23,253 nucleotides of DNA from Desulfobacterales bacterium. GTDB taxonomy: Bacteria; Desulfobacterota; Desulfobacteria; Desulfobacterales; C00003106. Of the stretch, positions 14,986 through 22,644 are shown one piece after another. Below the pieces are notes generated by a model. It was not told where the DNA came from. It saw only the letters and a program-made list of their open reading frames with translations, and made no database searches. Where the stretch lies: the NCBI GenBank assembly GCA_030672555.1, contig DAOVGD010000056.1, positions 1 through 23,253 on the forward strand, given 5' to 3'. The translations under genes and the position numbers were made by a program. Every line of letters begins with the position of its first letter. Positions within the stretch are counted from its first letter, which is position 1.

Positions 14986-16040
14986 AGCCTCATACATCAA
15001 ATGGACATCCAGCGACAGAAATTACAACAGAGAGCCTCCTCTCAAAAGAGACTCTTCCTGTTGATGAAACTCCGGAAATACTATCACTGAGGCCGCAGTC
15101 GCTTTCCGACTATATTGGTCAACCTAGCGTAGTGGAAACCCTCCAGATTGCCATTAAAGCGGCATTAAAGCGTAAGGAACCGATCGATCATATTCTGTTT
15201 CACGGGCCGCCAGGACTCGGGAAAACCACATTAGCCCATATTATTGCACATGAAATGGGTGCAAATCTTACAGCCACATCCGGACCGGCCTTAGAAAAGG
15301 GAGGAGATCTGCTCGGTATCCTCACACACCTTGAGGAAGGGGATATCCTGTTTATCGATGAGATACACCGCCTCCCAAAGGTAGTAGAAGAACTCCTATA
15401 CCCTGCCATGGAAGACTTTGCAGTCGATTTTATTTTCGACAAAGGGGTTCATGCTCGAAGTCACCGCTATAGACTTAAACGTTTTGCTCTGGTTGGGGCC
15501 ACAACACGGGTAGGGCTTCTTTCCTCTCCGCTCCGTGACCGTTTTGGCATTTTCAGAAATCTCGATTTTTATTCAGTCGAAGATCTGACATTGATAGTCA
15601 AACGTTCCGCCGCGCTTCTTGCCATCGCCATTGATGACGAGGGCGCCTATGAGCTCGCAAAACGTTCACGAGGCACTCCTCGTATCGTAAACCGCCTTTT
15701 AAAGCGCGTACGCGATTTTGCCCAAGTCCGTGCCGACGGCACAATACAAAAAGAGACGGTAAGGGAAGCGCTCCGGCTGGAAGGAGTAGACGAAAAGGGT
15801 CTTACAGATCTGGATCGAAGGTTTCTTACAACCATCATTGAGTTTTATAAAGGCGGGCCGGTTGGGATTGAAGCGATTGCCGCTACCCTTCAGGAAGAGA
15901 CCGACACTCTGGTGGATGTAGTGGAACCGTACCTTCTGAAAATCGGATTTGTCATTCGGACATCACAAGGGAGAAAAGTACCTGAAGAGACTTTTAAGCA
16001 TTTAGGGTTCCCGTACCAGCATAAACTTGGACTCGGTTAG
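14982..16040 (+). CDS. ruvB: Holliday junction branch migration ATPase RuvB
   Basis: RuvB is the hexameric AAA+ motor that drives branch migration. The 352-residue protein has a Walker A motif GPPGLGKTT (75-83), Walker B DEIHRL (Asp126, Glu127), a sensor 1 stretch GATTRVG, an arginine-finger region LRDRFGI, sensor 2 near GTPRIVNRLLKR, and a C-terminal winged-helix domain starting near GLTDLDRRFL. The N-terminal extension before RPQSLSDYIGQ is about 37 residues, somewhat longer than in E. coli. GGGGAGAG upstream inside ruvA serves as Shine-Dalgarno. It completes a ruvC-ruvA-ruvB set. Confidence 0.97.
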   Translation: MKPHTSNGHPATEITTESLLSKETLPVDETPEILSLRPQSLSDYIGQPSVVETLQIAIKAALKRKEPIDHILFHGPPGLGKTTLAHIIAHEMGANLTATSGPALEKGGDLLGILTHLEEGDILFIDEIHRLPKVVEELLYPAMEDFAVDFIFDKGVHARSHRYRLKRFALVGATTRVGLLSSPLRDRFGIFRNLDFYSVEDLTLIVKRSAALLAIAIDDEGAYELAKRSRGTPRIVNRLLKRVRDFAQVRADGTIQKETVREALRLEGVDEKGLTDLDRRFLTTIIEFYKGGPVGIEAIAATLQEETDTLVDVVEPYLLKIGFVIRTSQGRKVPEETFKHLGFPYQHKLGLG

Positions 16041-16055
16041 GAATAAAGCTTAATC

Positions 16056-16087
16056 AATCCGCAGATTACGCAGATTTCCGCAGATTT
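16056..16087. repeat. CGCAGATT simple repeat
   Basis: AATCCGCAGATTACGCAGATTTCCGCAGATT contains three GCAGATT units at a spacing of 10 bases or so. A related stretch GACACAGATAAACGCAGATT is at 17726-17745, in the ispG-proS spacer. Sequences of this kind recur in intergenic regions of many bacteria; the role is unknown. Confidence 0.55.
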
Positions 16088-16151
16088 TTTTACTTTCAAT
16101 ACCAAGGGGGCTTGTTTTGCGGCATCTCTGTTATCAGGAACAAGGCATAAG

Positions 16152-16298
16152 ATGCACTTCATGGGCCGTATCCCCTATGACAGGGCAGTAACTCAGGCCA
16201 TGGTGGCCGGCAAAACTTTAGTCGAATTTTCAGATGGGACCACGGCACAGGCTGTAAGAGAACTCTGGGGCCGTCTCGAAACTTTTTTAAAAATTTAA
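16152..16298 (+). pseudogene. C-terminal remnant of a MinD-superfamily P-loop ATPase
   Basis: The reading frame ending at the TAA at 16296-16298 encodes, from the ATG at 16152, 48 residues. They include MGRIPYDRAVTQAMVAGKTL and then VEFSDGTTAQAVRELWGRLE. From memory of the family, this matches the C-terminal end of MinD/Mrp-like ATPases (the ferredoxin-fused type), where an IPYD or IPFD motif, an AM-x-x-G stretch and a V-E-[FY] motif close the protein. The P-loop, switch regions and iron-sulfur motifs are missing: immediately upstream the frame runs through non-family sequence into the CGCAGATT repeat. I read it as a decayed or deleted gene, although a short ORF is still intact. No functional claim is made. 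Confidence 0.5.
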
Positions 16299-16391
16299 TA
16301 ATCCGAGGCAGTTTCAAAACACCCACTGACCATCCATTCTCTATAATGTTTCCCCTTCAGCAACGACAACAAATGATTTAATACAACAAAA

Positions 16392-16539
16392 TATTACTAC
16401 AGCGACATTTTCCCAGAAACTGTCATTTCGAACGGACGTGAGAAATCTTATTGCGCGTACCGTCAAGATTTCTCCCTCCGGTCGAAATGACAAACAAGAA
16501 AATCTTGAAAACAAAAGTCAAAATGTCGCTGTAGCATTA
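16392..16539. mobile_element. Nested palindromic element (16397-16534), possible MITE/REP-like unit
   Basis: Perfect 15-bp ends CTACAGCGACATTTT (16397-16411) and their reverse complement (16520-16534) enclose two further inverted pairs. These are TGTCATTTCGA (16421-16431) with TCGAAATGACA (16482-16492), and GAGAAATCTT (16440-16449) with AAGATTTCTC (16465-16474). The flanking bases are TATTA (16392-16396) and CATTA (16535-16539), a 4/5 match to a 5-bp duplication. The rest of the 16299-16636 spacer shows no gene, only A+T-rich DNA upstream of ispG. Confidence 0.6.
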
Positions 16540-16636
16540 CAAGCATTCAATTTTCCTTGAATAGTACGGTATAGTTTGATAGATTTGTAACTTGGTGAAA
16601 AAAGATTGAAAAACCACACTGTTCCTACATAAAAAT

Positions 16637-17710
16637 ATGTCTATTCAAATCCAGCGAAAAAAAACCCGGCAAGTATCTGTCGGCCCGGTAAAAATCGGCG
16701 GAAACGCCCCTGTTGCCGTGCAGTCGATGACAAATACATTCACGCATGATATTCCGGCCACGGTCAAGCTGATTCATCGGCTTGAGGCCGCAGGATGTGA
16801 AATTATCAGAGTCGCAGTGCCTGATATGCCTGCAGCAGAGGCGATTCGATCCATAAAAAACCAAATTCATATCCCCTTGATTGCTGACATCCATTTTGAC
16901 TATCGACTTGCCCTTGCCGCTCTAAAGGCTGGTGCTGATGGTCTGCGTATCAATCCCGGGAATATTGGAAGCAATAAAAAAGTAAAGGCCGTAGCAGACC
17001 AGGCCCGTGATTATGGAGTGCCTATACGAGTAGGGGTCAATGCAGGGTCTTTAGAAAAAGACCTACGTAAAAAATACGGTGTAACACCAGAAGCTATGGT
17101 GCAAAGTGCCCTGCGCCATGTGGAACTGCTCCGATCATTCGATTTCCACGACATAAAGATCTCTATAAAGGCTTCGGATGTTCTCACGACACTGGAGGCC
17201 TACCGGCTCCTCTCTTCAAAAACAGACCTCCCACTTCATGTGGGCGTGACCGAAGCCGGCACGCTTTATTCGGGAACGGTAAAGTCTGCCATCGGGATCG
17301 GTATGCTCCTTTATGAGGGAATCGGCGACACCATACGCGTTTCATTGACTCGTGATCCTGTAGAGGAGGTACGGGTAGGCTACGAAATATTAAAGGCCCT
17401 TAATATCAGGCAACGAGGCCCTGAAATAATATCGTGTCCCACATGCGGCCGCTGTCAGGTAAACCTCTTCAGTATAGTAGATCAGATAGAATCAGCGCTT
17501 ATGAATAAGACGATCCCCATTAAAATCGCCATCATGGGATGTGTGGTAAACGGCCCTGGAGAGGCGAAAGAGGCAGATATCGGGATCGCCGGGGGCGCAG
17601 GCCAAGGAATCCTCTTCAAAAAAGGAAAGGTAGTAAAAAAGGTCAAGGAAAAAGATCTGGTGAAGGTGTTGCTGGAAGAAGTAGAGAAAATTGAGGAATT
17701 GAGGAATTAA
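16637..17710 (+). CDS. ispG: 4-hydroxy-3-methylbut-2-en-1-yl diphosphate synthase (IspG/GcpE)
   Basis: IspG converts methylerythritol cyclodiphosphate to HMBPP in the non-mevalonate isoprenoid pathway, using a [4Fe-4S] cluster. The 357-residue protein is the compact two-domain bacterial form. A TIM-barrel part (about 5-255) carries VQSMTNTFTHD, ADIHFDYRLAL and RINPGNIG. The C-terminal cluster domain has Cys267, Cys270 and Cys302 (SCPTCGRC and MGCVVNGPGE), with Glu309 as the expected fourth ligand. No Shine-Dalgarno sequence is seen before the ATG at 16637. The last codons (VEKIEELRN) and the stop lie in a TTGAGGAAT repeat. Electrons must come from ferredoxin or flavodoxin made elsewhere. Confidence 0.96.
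   Translation: MSIQIQRKKTRQVSVGPVKIGGNAPVAVQSMTNTFTHDIPATVKLIHRLEAAGCEIIRVAVPDMPAAEAIRSIKNQIHIPLIADIHFDYRLALAALKAGADGLRINPGNIGSNKKVKAVADQARDYGVPIRVGVNAGSLEKDLRKKYGVTPEAMVQSALRHVELLRSFDFHDIKISIKASDVLTTLEAYRLLSSKTDLPLHVGVTEAGTLYSGTVKSAIGIGMLLYEGIGDTIRVSLTRDPVEEVRVGYEILKALNIRQRGPEIISCPTCGRCQVNLFSIVDQIESALMNKTIPIKIAIMGCVVNGPGEAKEADIGIAGGAGQGILFKKGKVVKKVKEKDLVKVLLEEVEKIEELRN
17688..17710. repeat. Degenerate TTGAGGAA repeat overlapping the ispG 3' end
   Basis: AATTGAGGAATTGAGGAATTAAG spans the last codons of ispG and its TAA stop (17708-17710). A similar GGAATTGAGGAATTG run covers the end of proS near 19672-19690. Confidence 0.55.
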
Positions 17711-17784
17711 GAAATTTTTATTTTGGACACAGATAAACGCAGATTGCCAGGATATTAGATTATAAATCTACGGGCAATCAATTA

Positions 17785-17880
17785 ATCACGAAAGCACGAA
17801 AACACGAAAGTTGTTAACCTCTCTTTTTATCTCTAAGGTATTTTATCTTGATCTCTTTCGTGCTTTCGTGTTTTCGTGAT
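17785..17880. repeat. TTTCGTG foldback repeat
   Basis: The 26-base arm at 17785-17810 (ATCACGAAAGCACGAAAACA then CGAAAG) pairs with 17855-17880 (CTTTCGTGCTTTCGTGTTTT then CGTGAT) with only two mismatches. The loop is 44 bases. Each arm is itself three CACGAAA units. A second, smaller hairpin GATTGCC...GGCAATC lies just upstream (about 17742-17779). Together they fill most of the ispG-proS spacer (17711-17959). It could act as a transcript-end hairpin for ispG, but there is no T-run directly after it. Confidence 0.6.
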
Positions 17881-17959
17881 AATATTTTAATGGAAATTTC
17901 TGTGGCAAGCTGCGTCCTAATTGGCTCCATGCTATCTTGAATTCAGAAAGGAACTCCAT

Positions 17960-19681
17960 ATGCGTTATACAAAATTATTTTTACCAACTCTTAGGGAAAT
18001 CCCTGCAGACGCCGAGGTTATAAGCCATCAGCTCATGCTGCGGGCAGGAATGCTTCGGAAGTTGACCTCTGGGATTTATACGTATCTTCCGCTCGGACTT
18101 CGCGCCATCAAGAAAGTAGAAAAAATAATACGTGAAGAGATGGAAAGGGCCGGCGCCCAGGAGGTTCTTATGCCCACAGTTCAGCCTGCTGACCTGTGGA
18201 AGGAAAGTAGTCGATGGGACGTGTACGGCAAAGAACTCGTACGGTTTAAGGATCGCCACGGACGAGACTACTGCCTCGGTCCGACACACGAAGAGGTAAT
18301 CACTGATCTCATCCGTGGGGAAGTCCGCTCATACCGGGATCTGCCATTGAATCTATATCAGATACAGAACAAATTTAGGGATGAGATCCGTCCCAGGTTC
18401 GGCCTGATGCGGGGTCGGGAGTTCAGCATGAAGGATGCCTACAGTTTCGATGCAGATGAAGAAGGAGCGGCTAAAAGTTACCAGTCAATGTCTGGCGCCT
18501 ATAATAGGATCTTTGAACGGTGCGGTCTCAACTTTAAGGCTGTGGAGGCAGACACCGGGAACATCGGCGGGAGTTTTTCCCATGAGTTTATGGTACTTGC
18601 AGACACCGGTGAAGATGCAATTGTAAGTTGTGTTGAATGCGATTACGCGGCCAATATGGAAAAGGCCGAAGTAAACCCTGACTACATTACAAAAGAACAG
18701 CACGAGACCCTCCCCGTCTCGATGGAAAGGGTATCCACCCCCAATGTAAGGACAGTAGAAGAGGTAACACAATTTTTGTCTGTCACCCCAAAACAACTGG
18801 TCAAGACCATGATATTTGAAACCTCTGCTGAACCGGTAGCGGTCCTTGTAAGGGGGGATCATGAAGTGAACCCGGCAAAGGTGAAAAACGTTCTCGGTGT
18901 AGAGACCTTAGAACTTGCCAGTGAAGAGACAGTACTGAAGCTTACCGGCGCTCCGGCAGGATTTGCCGGAGCTGTTGGGCTTTCCATAAAGATTATCGCT
19001 GACAAGGCCGTGGAACCCATAAAAAACATGGTTATGGGGGCAAATGAAAAGGATGCCCACTTCATAGGGGTAAACAGAGGGAGGGACTTTGAGGTCTCGG
19101 AATTCGCTGATCTACGCCTTGTTACCCATTCGGACCGTTGTCCCAGGTGCGGGAAGGCGATCGAAATTAAACGTGGAATAGAGGTAGGACATATATTTAA
19201 ATTAGGAGACAAATACAGTAAAGCGCTTTCAGCCACATATCTTGATCAAAACGGAAATAAACGCTATATTATTATGGGGTGTTATGGAATTGGTGTTGGA
19301 AGAACCGTTGCAGCGGCCATCGAGCAAAATCATGATAAAAACGGCATCATCTTTCCTATGCCCATTGCCCCATACCAGGTAGTAATCCTCCCGCTTCAGA
19401 TGCGAGACGGCGAGGTGGTGTCTGCTGCGGAAGCCCTTTATGAGCAGTTGACAGGCCAGGGAGCAGAGGTTCTCCTCGACGACCGTGATGAACGCGCCGG
19501 GGTCAAGTTTAAGGATGCAGATCTGATCGGAGTCCCTGTCCGTGTAACAATCGGCAAGAAGAGTCTGAAAGAAGGGAAACTTGAAGTGCAATTTCGCGCA
19601 ACCGGCGAAAAGGAGTTGGTTTCACAGGAGGGTGCTGAGAAAGTAATATTAGATATGATTAAGAGAGAATTGGGGAATTGA
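17960..19681 (+). CDS. proS: Prolyl-tRNA synthetase, bacterial type with editing domain
   Basis: ProS charges tRNA-Pro. I place the start at the ATG at 17960, which has AAAGGA (17947-17952) at good spacing and the family N-terminus MRYTKLFLPTLREIPADAEV; an in-frame upstream TTG at 17921 is not supported. The product is 573 residues, typical for the bacterial form. The class II motifs are visible: the motif 1 region (LPLGLRAIKKVEKIIREEM), motif 2 FRDEIRPRFGLMRGREFSMK (139-158), and motif 3 around GCYGIGVGRTVAAAIEQ. Between motifs 2 and 3 lies the INS editing domain (about 220-390; VLVRGDHEVNPAKV) that clears Ala-tRNA-Pro. The anticodon-binding domain closes the protein. The stop lies in a GGAATTGAGG repeat. 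Confidence 0.97.
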   Translation: MRYTKLFLPTLREIPADAEVISHQLMLRAGMLRKLTSGIYTYLPLGLRAIKKVEKIIREEMERAGAQEVLMPTVQPADLWKESSRWDVYGKELVRFKDRHGRDYCLGPTHEEVITDLIRGEVRSYRDLPLNLYQIQNKFRDEIRPRFGLMRGREFSMKDAYSFDADEEGAAKSYQSMSGAYNRIFERCGLNFKAVEADTGNIGGSFSHEFMVLADTGEDAIVSCVECDYAANMEKAEVNPDYITKEQHETLPVSMERVSTPNVRTVEEVTQFLSVTPKQLVKTMIFETSAEPVAVLVRGDHEVNPAKVKNVLGVETLELASEETVLKLTGAPAGFAGAVGLSIKIIADKAVEPIKNMVMGANEKDAHFIGVNRGRDFEVSEFADLRLVTHSDRCPRCGKAIEIKRGIEVGHIFKLGDKYSKALSATYLDQNGNKRYIIMGCYGIGVGRTVAAAIEQNHDKNGIIFPMPIAPYQVVILPLQMRDGEVVSAAEALYEQLTGQGAEVLLDDRDERAGVKFKDADLIGVPVRVTIGKKSLKEGKLEVQFRATGEKELVSQEGAEKVILDMIKRELGN

Positions 19682-19690
19682 GGAATTGTG

Positions 19691-19787
19691 GGATTAAGGA
19701 ATTGAAGATTGTCGATTGACGATTGAAAATTGGTGGAAAACTGCTCAATCGTCAATCGACAATCTTCAATAATCAATCCCTTAATCC
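19691..19787. repeat. Perfect 26-bp inverted repeat with extended outer arms
   Basis: ATTGAAGATTGTCGATTGAC plus GATTGA (19701-19726) is exactly repeated as its reverse complement at 19745-19770, with an 18-base loop. An outer pair GGATTAAGG (19691-19699) and CCTTAATCC (19779-19787) extends the stem after an 8-base bulge on the right side. The arms contain internal CGATTGAC-like units. It fills the proS-relA/spoT spacer and would form a strong hairpin ahead of the relA/spoT start at 19802. Confidence 0.7.
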
Positions 19788-19801
19788 ATGAATCAGTATT
19801 T

Positions 19802-21940
19802 ATGATCCGTATCAATGACATATTAGACAAGGTTACTGCGTACCATCCAGACGCGGAGATAGACATCATAGATCGAGCCTATATCTATTCGGCACGTATG
19901 CACGATGGACAGGTGCGACTTTCCGGCGAGCCATATCTTGCCCATCCTTTAGAAGTGGCTAACATCCTTGCTGATATGAAGCTCGACGTGACCAGTGTAG
20001 CGGCCGCTCTTCTTCACGATGCCCTGGAAGATACCAAGGCGACTGTTGAGGACCTAAAGGATATGTTTGGAGAAGAAGTTACCCATATCGTATCTGGGGT
20101 TACGAAACTGAGCAGACTTTCCTTTAAGAGTTCTGAAGAACGCCAGGCTGAAAGTATCCGTAAAATGATACTGGCCATGGCTGACGATATTCGGGTACTC
20201 CTGATAAAACTGGCCGATAGGCTTCACAACATGCGAACCCTTCAGTTTCATAAACCGGAAAAACAGGTCGAGATTGCCCAAGAAACCCTTGATATCTATG
20301 CTCCGCTGGCAAACCGCCTCGGTATCTTCTGGATCAAAAAAGAGCTGGAAGATACCGCATTCAAGTATCTTATGCCTGATGAATATAACAGAATAAGAGG
20401 CTGGATCACCAAGAATCAAGAAGAACGCGCAAAATACGTTGAAAATGTAAAAGAGATTCTAAAAAGGCGGGTGGAGAAACACAATCTTGAATGTGAGGTG
20501 TTAGGACGGCATAAGCACTTCTACAGCATCTATAGCAAAATGGTTGATCAATGCCTCGATTTTGAAGATGTTTACGACATTATCGCATTTCGCATTATTT
20601 TAAGTACAGTAAAAGAGTGTTACGAGGCTCTCGGCATTATTCACTCGATCTGGAAACCGATTCCAAAACGGTTCAAAGATTACATTGCCATGCCAAAATC
20701 TAATATGTACCAATCATTACACACTGCTGTTATTGGACCATTTGGTGAACGGGTGGAGATACAAATCCGGACCCATGAAATGAACAAGATAGCGGAAGAG
20801 GGTATCGCGGCCCACTGGCAGTACAAAGAAGGCCAGGTGGGTGATGAACAGAGTGAACGCCAATTTGCCTGGCTGAGACAGTTGATCAAAAATCAAAAAA
20901 GTCTCAAAGATCCCAGGGAATTCATGGACACAGTTCGGATCGACCTGTTTCCAGACGAAGTCTATGTTTTTACACCCAAAGGAGAAGTAAAGGAATTCCC
21001 AAAAGGCGCCACACCCGTCGATTTTGCTTATAGCATCCATTCGGAAGTAGGACACCGATGTACAGGGGCAAAAGTGGACGGAAGAATGGTTCCGCTCAAA
21101 TATAAGCTCCAAACCGGAGAACGGGTAGACGTTATCACTTCACCTCGTCACAAGCCGAGCAAGGATTGGCTGAATTTTGTAGTGACCTCAAAGGCCCGAT
21201 CAAGAATCAGACAATGGATCAAAACACAAGAACGTGAAAAAAGCCTTGCTCTCGGGAGGGAGCTGTGTGAAAAAGAATTTCAAAAACATAACCTCCGTTT
21301 CAACCTCAAGTCAGAAGAATTCCAAAAAATCGCCGAAGAGTTCGGGTTTAAGTCTAACGACGACCTTCTTGCCGCTATTGGATACGGAAAGATAACTCCC
21401 CTTCAGGCAGTCAACAAGCTCCTCCCCAAGTTAGCAACAGAGGAAGACACTGTAACCTTTATCGATAAGCTAAAAAGACGTATACAAAAAAAGAAACGTC
21501 GCACAGGGATATTAGTCCATGGAGTAGACGATATAATGATCCGTTTTGGCAAGTGCTGCAATCCTATCCCTGGGGATGCGGTAGTAGGTTATATTACAAG
21601 AGGTAGGGGGGTGACTGTCCATCGTGTCGGCTGCGTCAGCACGCTAAAGATAGATCCTGAACGAAAGATCGATCTTGAGTGGGCAGAAGGCACTCAAGAT
21701 ACTCATCCCGCCAAGGTTCGCGTTGTCTGCCACAATAAAATAGGCCTATTGGCTGATATCTCAGCCATAATAAGTAAGGAAGGGGCAAATATTATTGACG
21801 TAAGTATCAGGGCCGACACCCCGGACAAACAGGCTGAATGCACCTTTGTCATTGAAGTGCTCGATACGAAGCAACTTGATACAATCATTAAGAAGTTAAG
21901 AAAGATAAAGTACGTATTACACGTAACAAGACAATCATGA
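19802..21940 (+). CDS. Bifunctional (p)ppGpp synthetase/hydrolase, RelA/SpoT family
   Basis: This enzyme makes and breaks the stringent-response alarmone (p)ppGpp. From the ATG at 19802 the product is 712 residues, normal for the family; the longer frame from 19730 would translate the hairpin arm and is rejected. Domains: HD hydrolase (about 25-180; His48, HDALED 72-77, DRLHNMRTL), synthetase (about 235-345; RFKD 290-293, YQSLHT, EIQIRTHEM), TGS (about 383-447), the conserved-cysteine region (KCCNPIPGD), and a C-terminal ACT domain (about 645-712). The RxKD form of the synthetase motif, rather than ExDD, is the form associated with bifunctional Rel/SpoT enzymes, and the HD site looks intact. 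It may therefore be the main alarmone enzyme of this genome. Confidence 0.95.
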   Translation: MIRINDILDKVTAYHPDAEIDIIDRAYIYSARMHDGQVRLSGEPYLAHPLEVANILADMKLDVTSVAAALLHDALEDTKATVEDLKDMFGEEVTHIVSGVTKLSRLSFKSSEERQAESIRKMILAMADDIRVLLIKLADRLHNMRTLQFHKPEKQVEIAQETLDIYAPLANRLGIFWIKKELEDTAFKYLMPDEYNRIRGWITKNQEERAKYVENVKEILKRRVEKHNLECEVLGRHKHFYSIYSKMVDQCLDFEDVYDIIAFRIILSTVKECYEALGIIHSIWKPIPKRFKDYIAMPKSNMYQSLHTAVIGPFGERVEIQIRTHEMNKIAEEGIAAHWQYKEGQVGDEQSERQFAWLRQLIKNQKSLKDPREFMDTVRIDLFPDEVYVFTPKGEVKEFPKGATPVDFAYSIHSEVGHRCTGAKVDGRMVPLKYKLQTGERVDVITSPRHKPSKDWLNFVVTSKARSRIRQWIKTQEREKSLALGRELCEKEFQKHNLRFNLKSEEFQKIAEEFGFKSNDDLLAAIGYGKITPLQAVNKLLPKLATEEDTVTFIDKLKRRIQKKKRRTGILVHGVDDIMIRFGKCCNPIPGDAVVGYITRGRGVTVHRVGCVSTLKIDPERKIDLEWAEGTQDTHPAKVRVVCHNKIGLLADISAIISKEGANIIDVSIRADTPDKQAECTFVIEVLDTKQLDTIIKKLRKIKYVLHVTRQS

Positions 21941-22123
21941 GGGTTTTACCACCGCCCCCGACCTCAAACACCTCGTACACACCTTAATACGTTTGACCTG
22001 ACCACCCACAACAGCCCTTACCCGCTGCAGGTTCGGCTGGAATCGACGTTTAGTCACATTGTGCGCATGACTTACATTATGTCCTGTCTGAAAGCCCTTA
22101 CCGCATATACTGCATTTTGCCAT
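21935..22123 (-). CDS. rpmB: 50S ribosomal protein L28
   Basis: This 62-residue protein is the large-subunit protein L28. It starts MAKCSICGKGFQTGHNVSHA and carries a zinc-ribbon version of the fold (CSIC near 4-7 and CTRC near 50-53), with the basic NVTKRRFQPNLQRVR stretch that contacts rRNA. A good Shine-Dalgarno sequence (AAGGGAGA, complement of 22132-22139) precedes the ATG. The gene is convergent with relA/spoT, and the palindrome TCATGA (21935-21940) gives the TGA stop of both genes. The expected partner rpmG is not adjacent. Confidence 0.96.
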   Translation of the reverse strand: MAKCSICGKGFQTGHNVSHAHNVTKRRFQPNLQRVRAVVGGQVKRIKVCTRCLRSGAVVKPS

Positions 22124-22214
22124 TATTATTATCTCCCTTAAACCGAAATCAAAAAAGTGTTTAACATAAACTTATCTAACAAGCAAACGAAAAATTTATA
22201 TCGATTTCCATTTG

Positions 22215-22640
22215 CTATGAAACTTCGATCACCTCAATCCCTTCTCGATCAAAGAGGGCGGAGCAGACTCCTATTATCTTCCTGTTATCCATATCAATCT
22301 CTTTCCCAAAGCCGCAGGAAGGGCTCTTGTCTTTTACATAGCATTTTGAAACAGAGTGTTTTCTAAGCATCTCCAGAGCAACAAAAGCCCCTCTAAGAAA
22401 ATGGTCCGTAACATCTTGATCTTCATCATTAATCACTCTGGCGGCACCATCCAAAACATCATACCCTGTACCCCCAATGATGCGTGCGAGTGTCCTGGGT
22501 GTGGGCAAACCACCGAGTTGCTCCGGGCATATGGGGAGGAGGTCTTCCGTAGAGAGCTTTTCCATAAGTACCGGATGATAGCTGTTTCGACCATCATAAC
22601 GGCAGTTAACCCCACAAAGACAAGCACTGACGGCGATCAT
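22215..22640 (-). CDS. DUF523 family protein, TudS-like
   Basis: This 141-residue protein matches DUF523. Family landmarks are SACLCGVNCRYDGRN (5-19), CPEQLGGLPTPR (38-49), and KDKSPSCGFG near residue 103. Members studied under the name TudS are [4Fe-4S] thiouracil desulfidases in which three conserved cysteines hold the cluster; the cysteines in the three motifs here fit that (inference). The native substrate in this organism is unknown. It begins 4 bases after the bamD stop, so the two genes are likely cotranscribed, although no functional link is evident. No signal peptide or membrane helix is present. Confidence 0.85.
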   Translation of the reverse strand: MIAVSACLCGVNCRYDGRNSYHPVLMEKLSTEDLLPICPEQLGGLPTPRTLARIIGGTGYDVLDGAARVINDEDQDVTDHFLRGAFVALEMLRKHSVSKCYVKDKSPSCGFGKEIDMDNRKIIGVCSALFDREGIEVIEVS

Positions 22641-22644
22641 ATTG

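Noticed and set aside
16041..16636. A tRNA or structured RNA gene in the ruvB-ispG spacer
   Set aside because: No cloverleaf with a CCA end or T-loop GTTCGA-type motif was seen; the inverted pairs are nested around one centre as in a foldback repeat.
17921..17959. Upstream TTG start for proS
   Set aside because: The ATG at 17960 has AAAGGA at good spacing and the standard ProRS N-terminus; the added 13 residues look like spacer sequence.
19730..19801. Longer N-terminus for relA/spoT
   Set aside because: These 24 codons translate part of the hairpin arm, and family members start at the MIRINDIL-like segment. The ATG at 19802 fits better.
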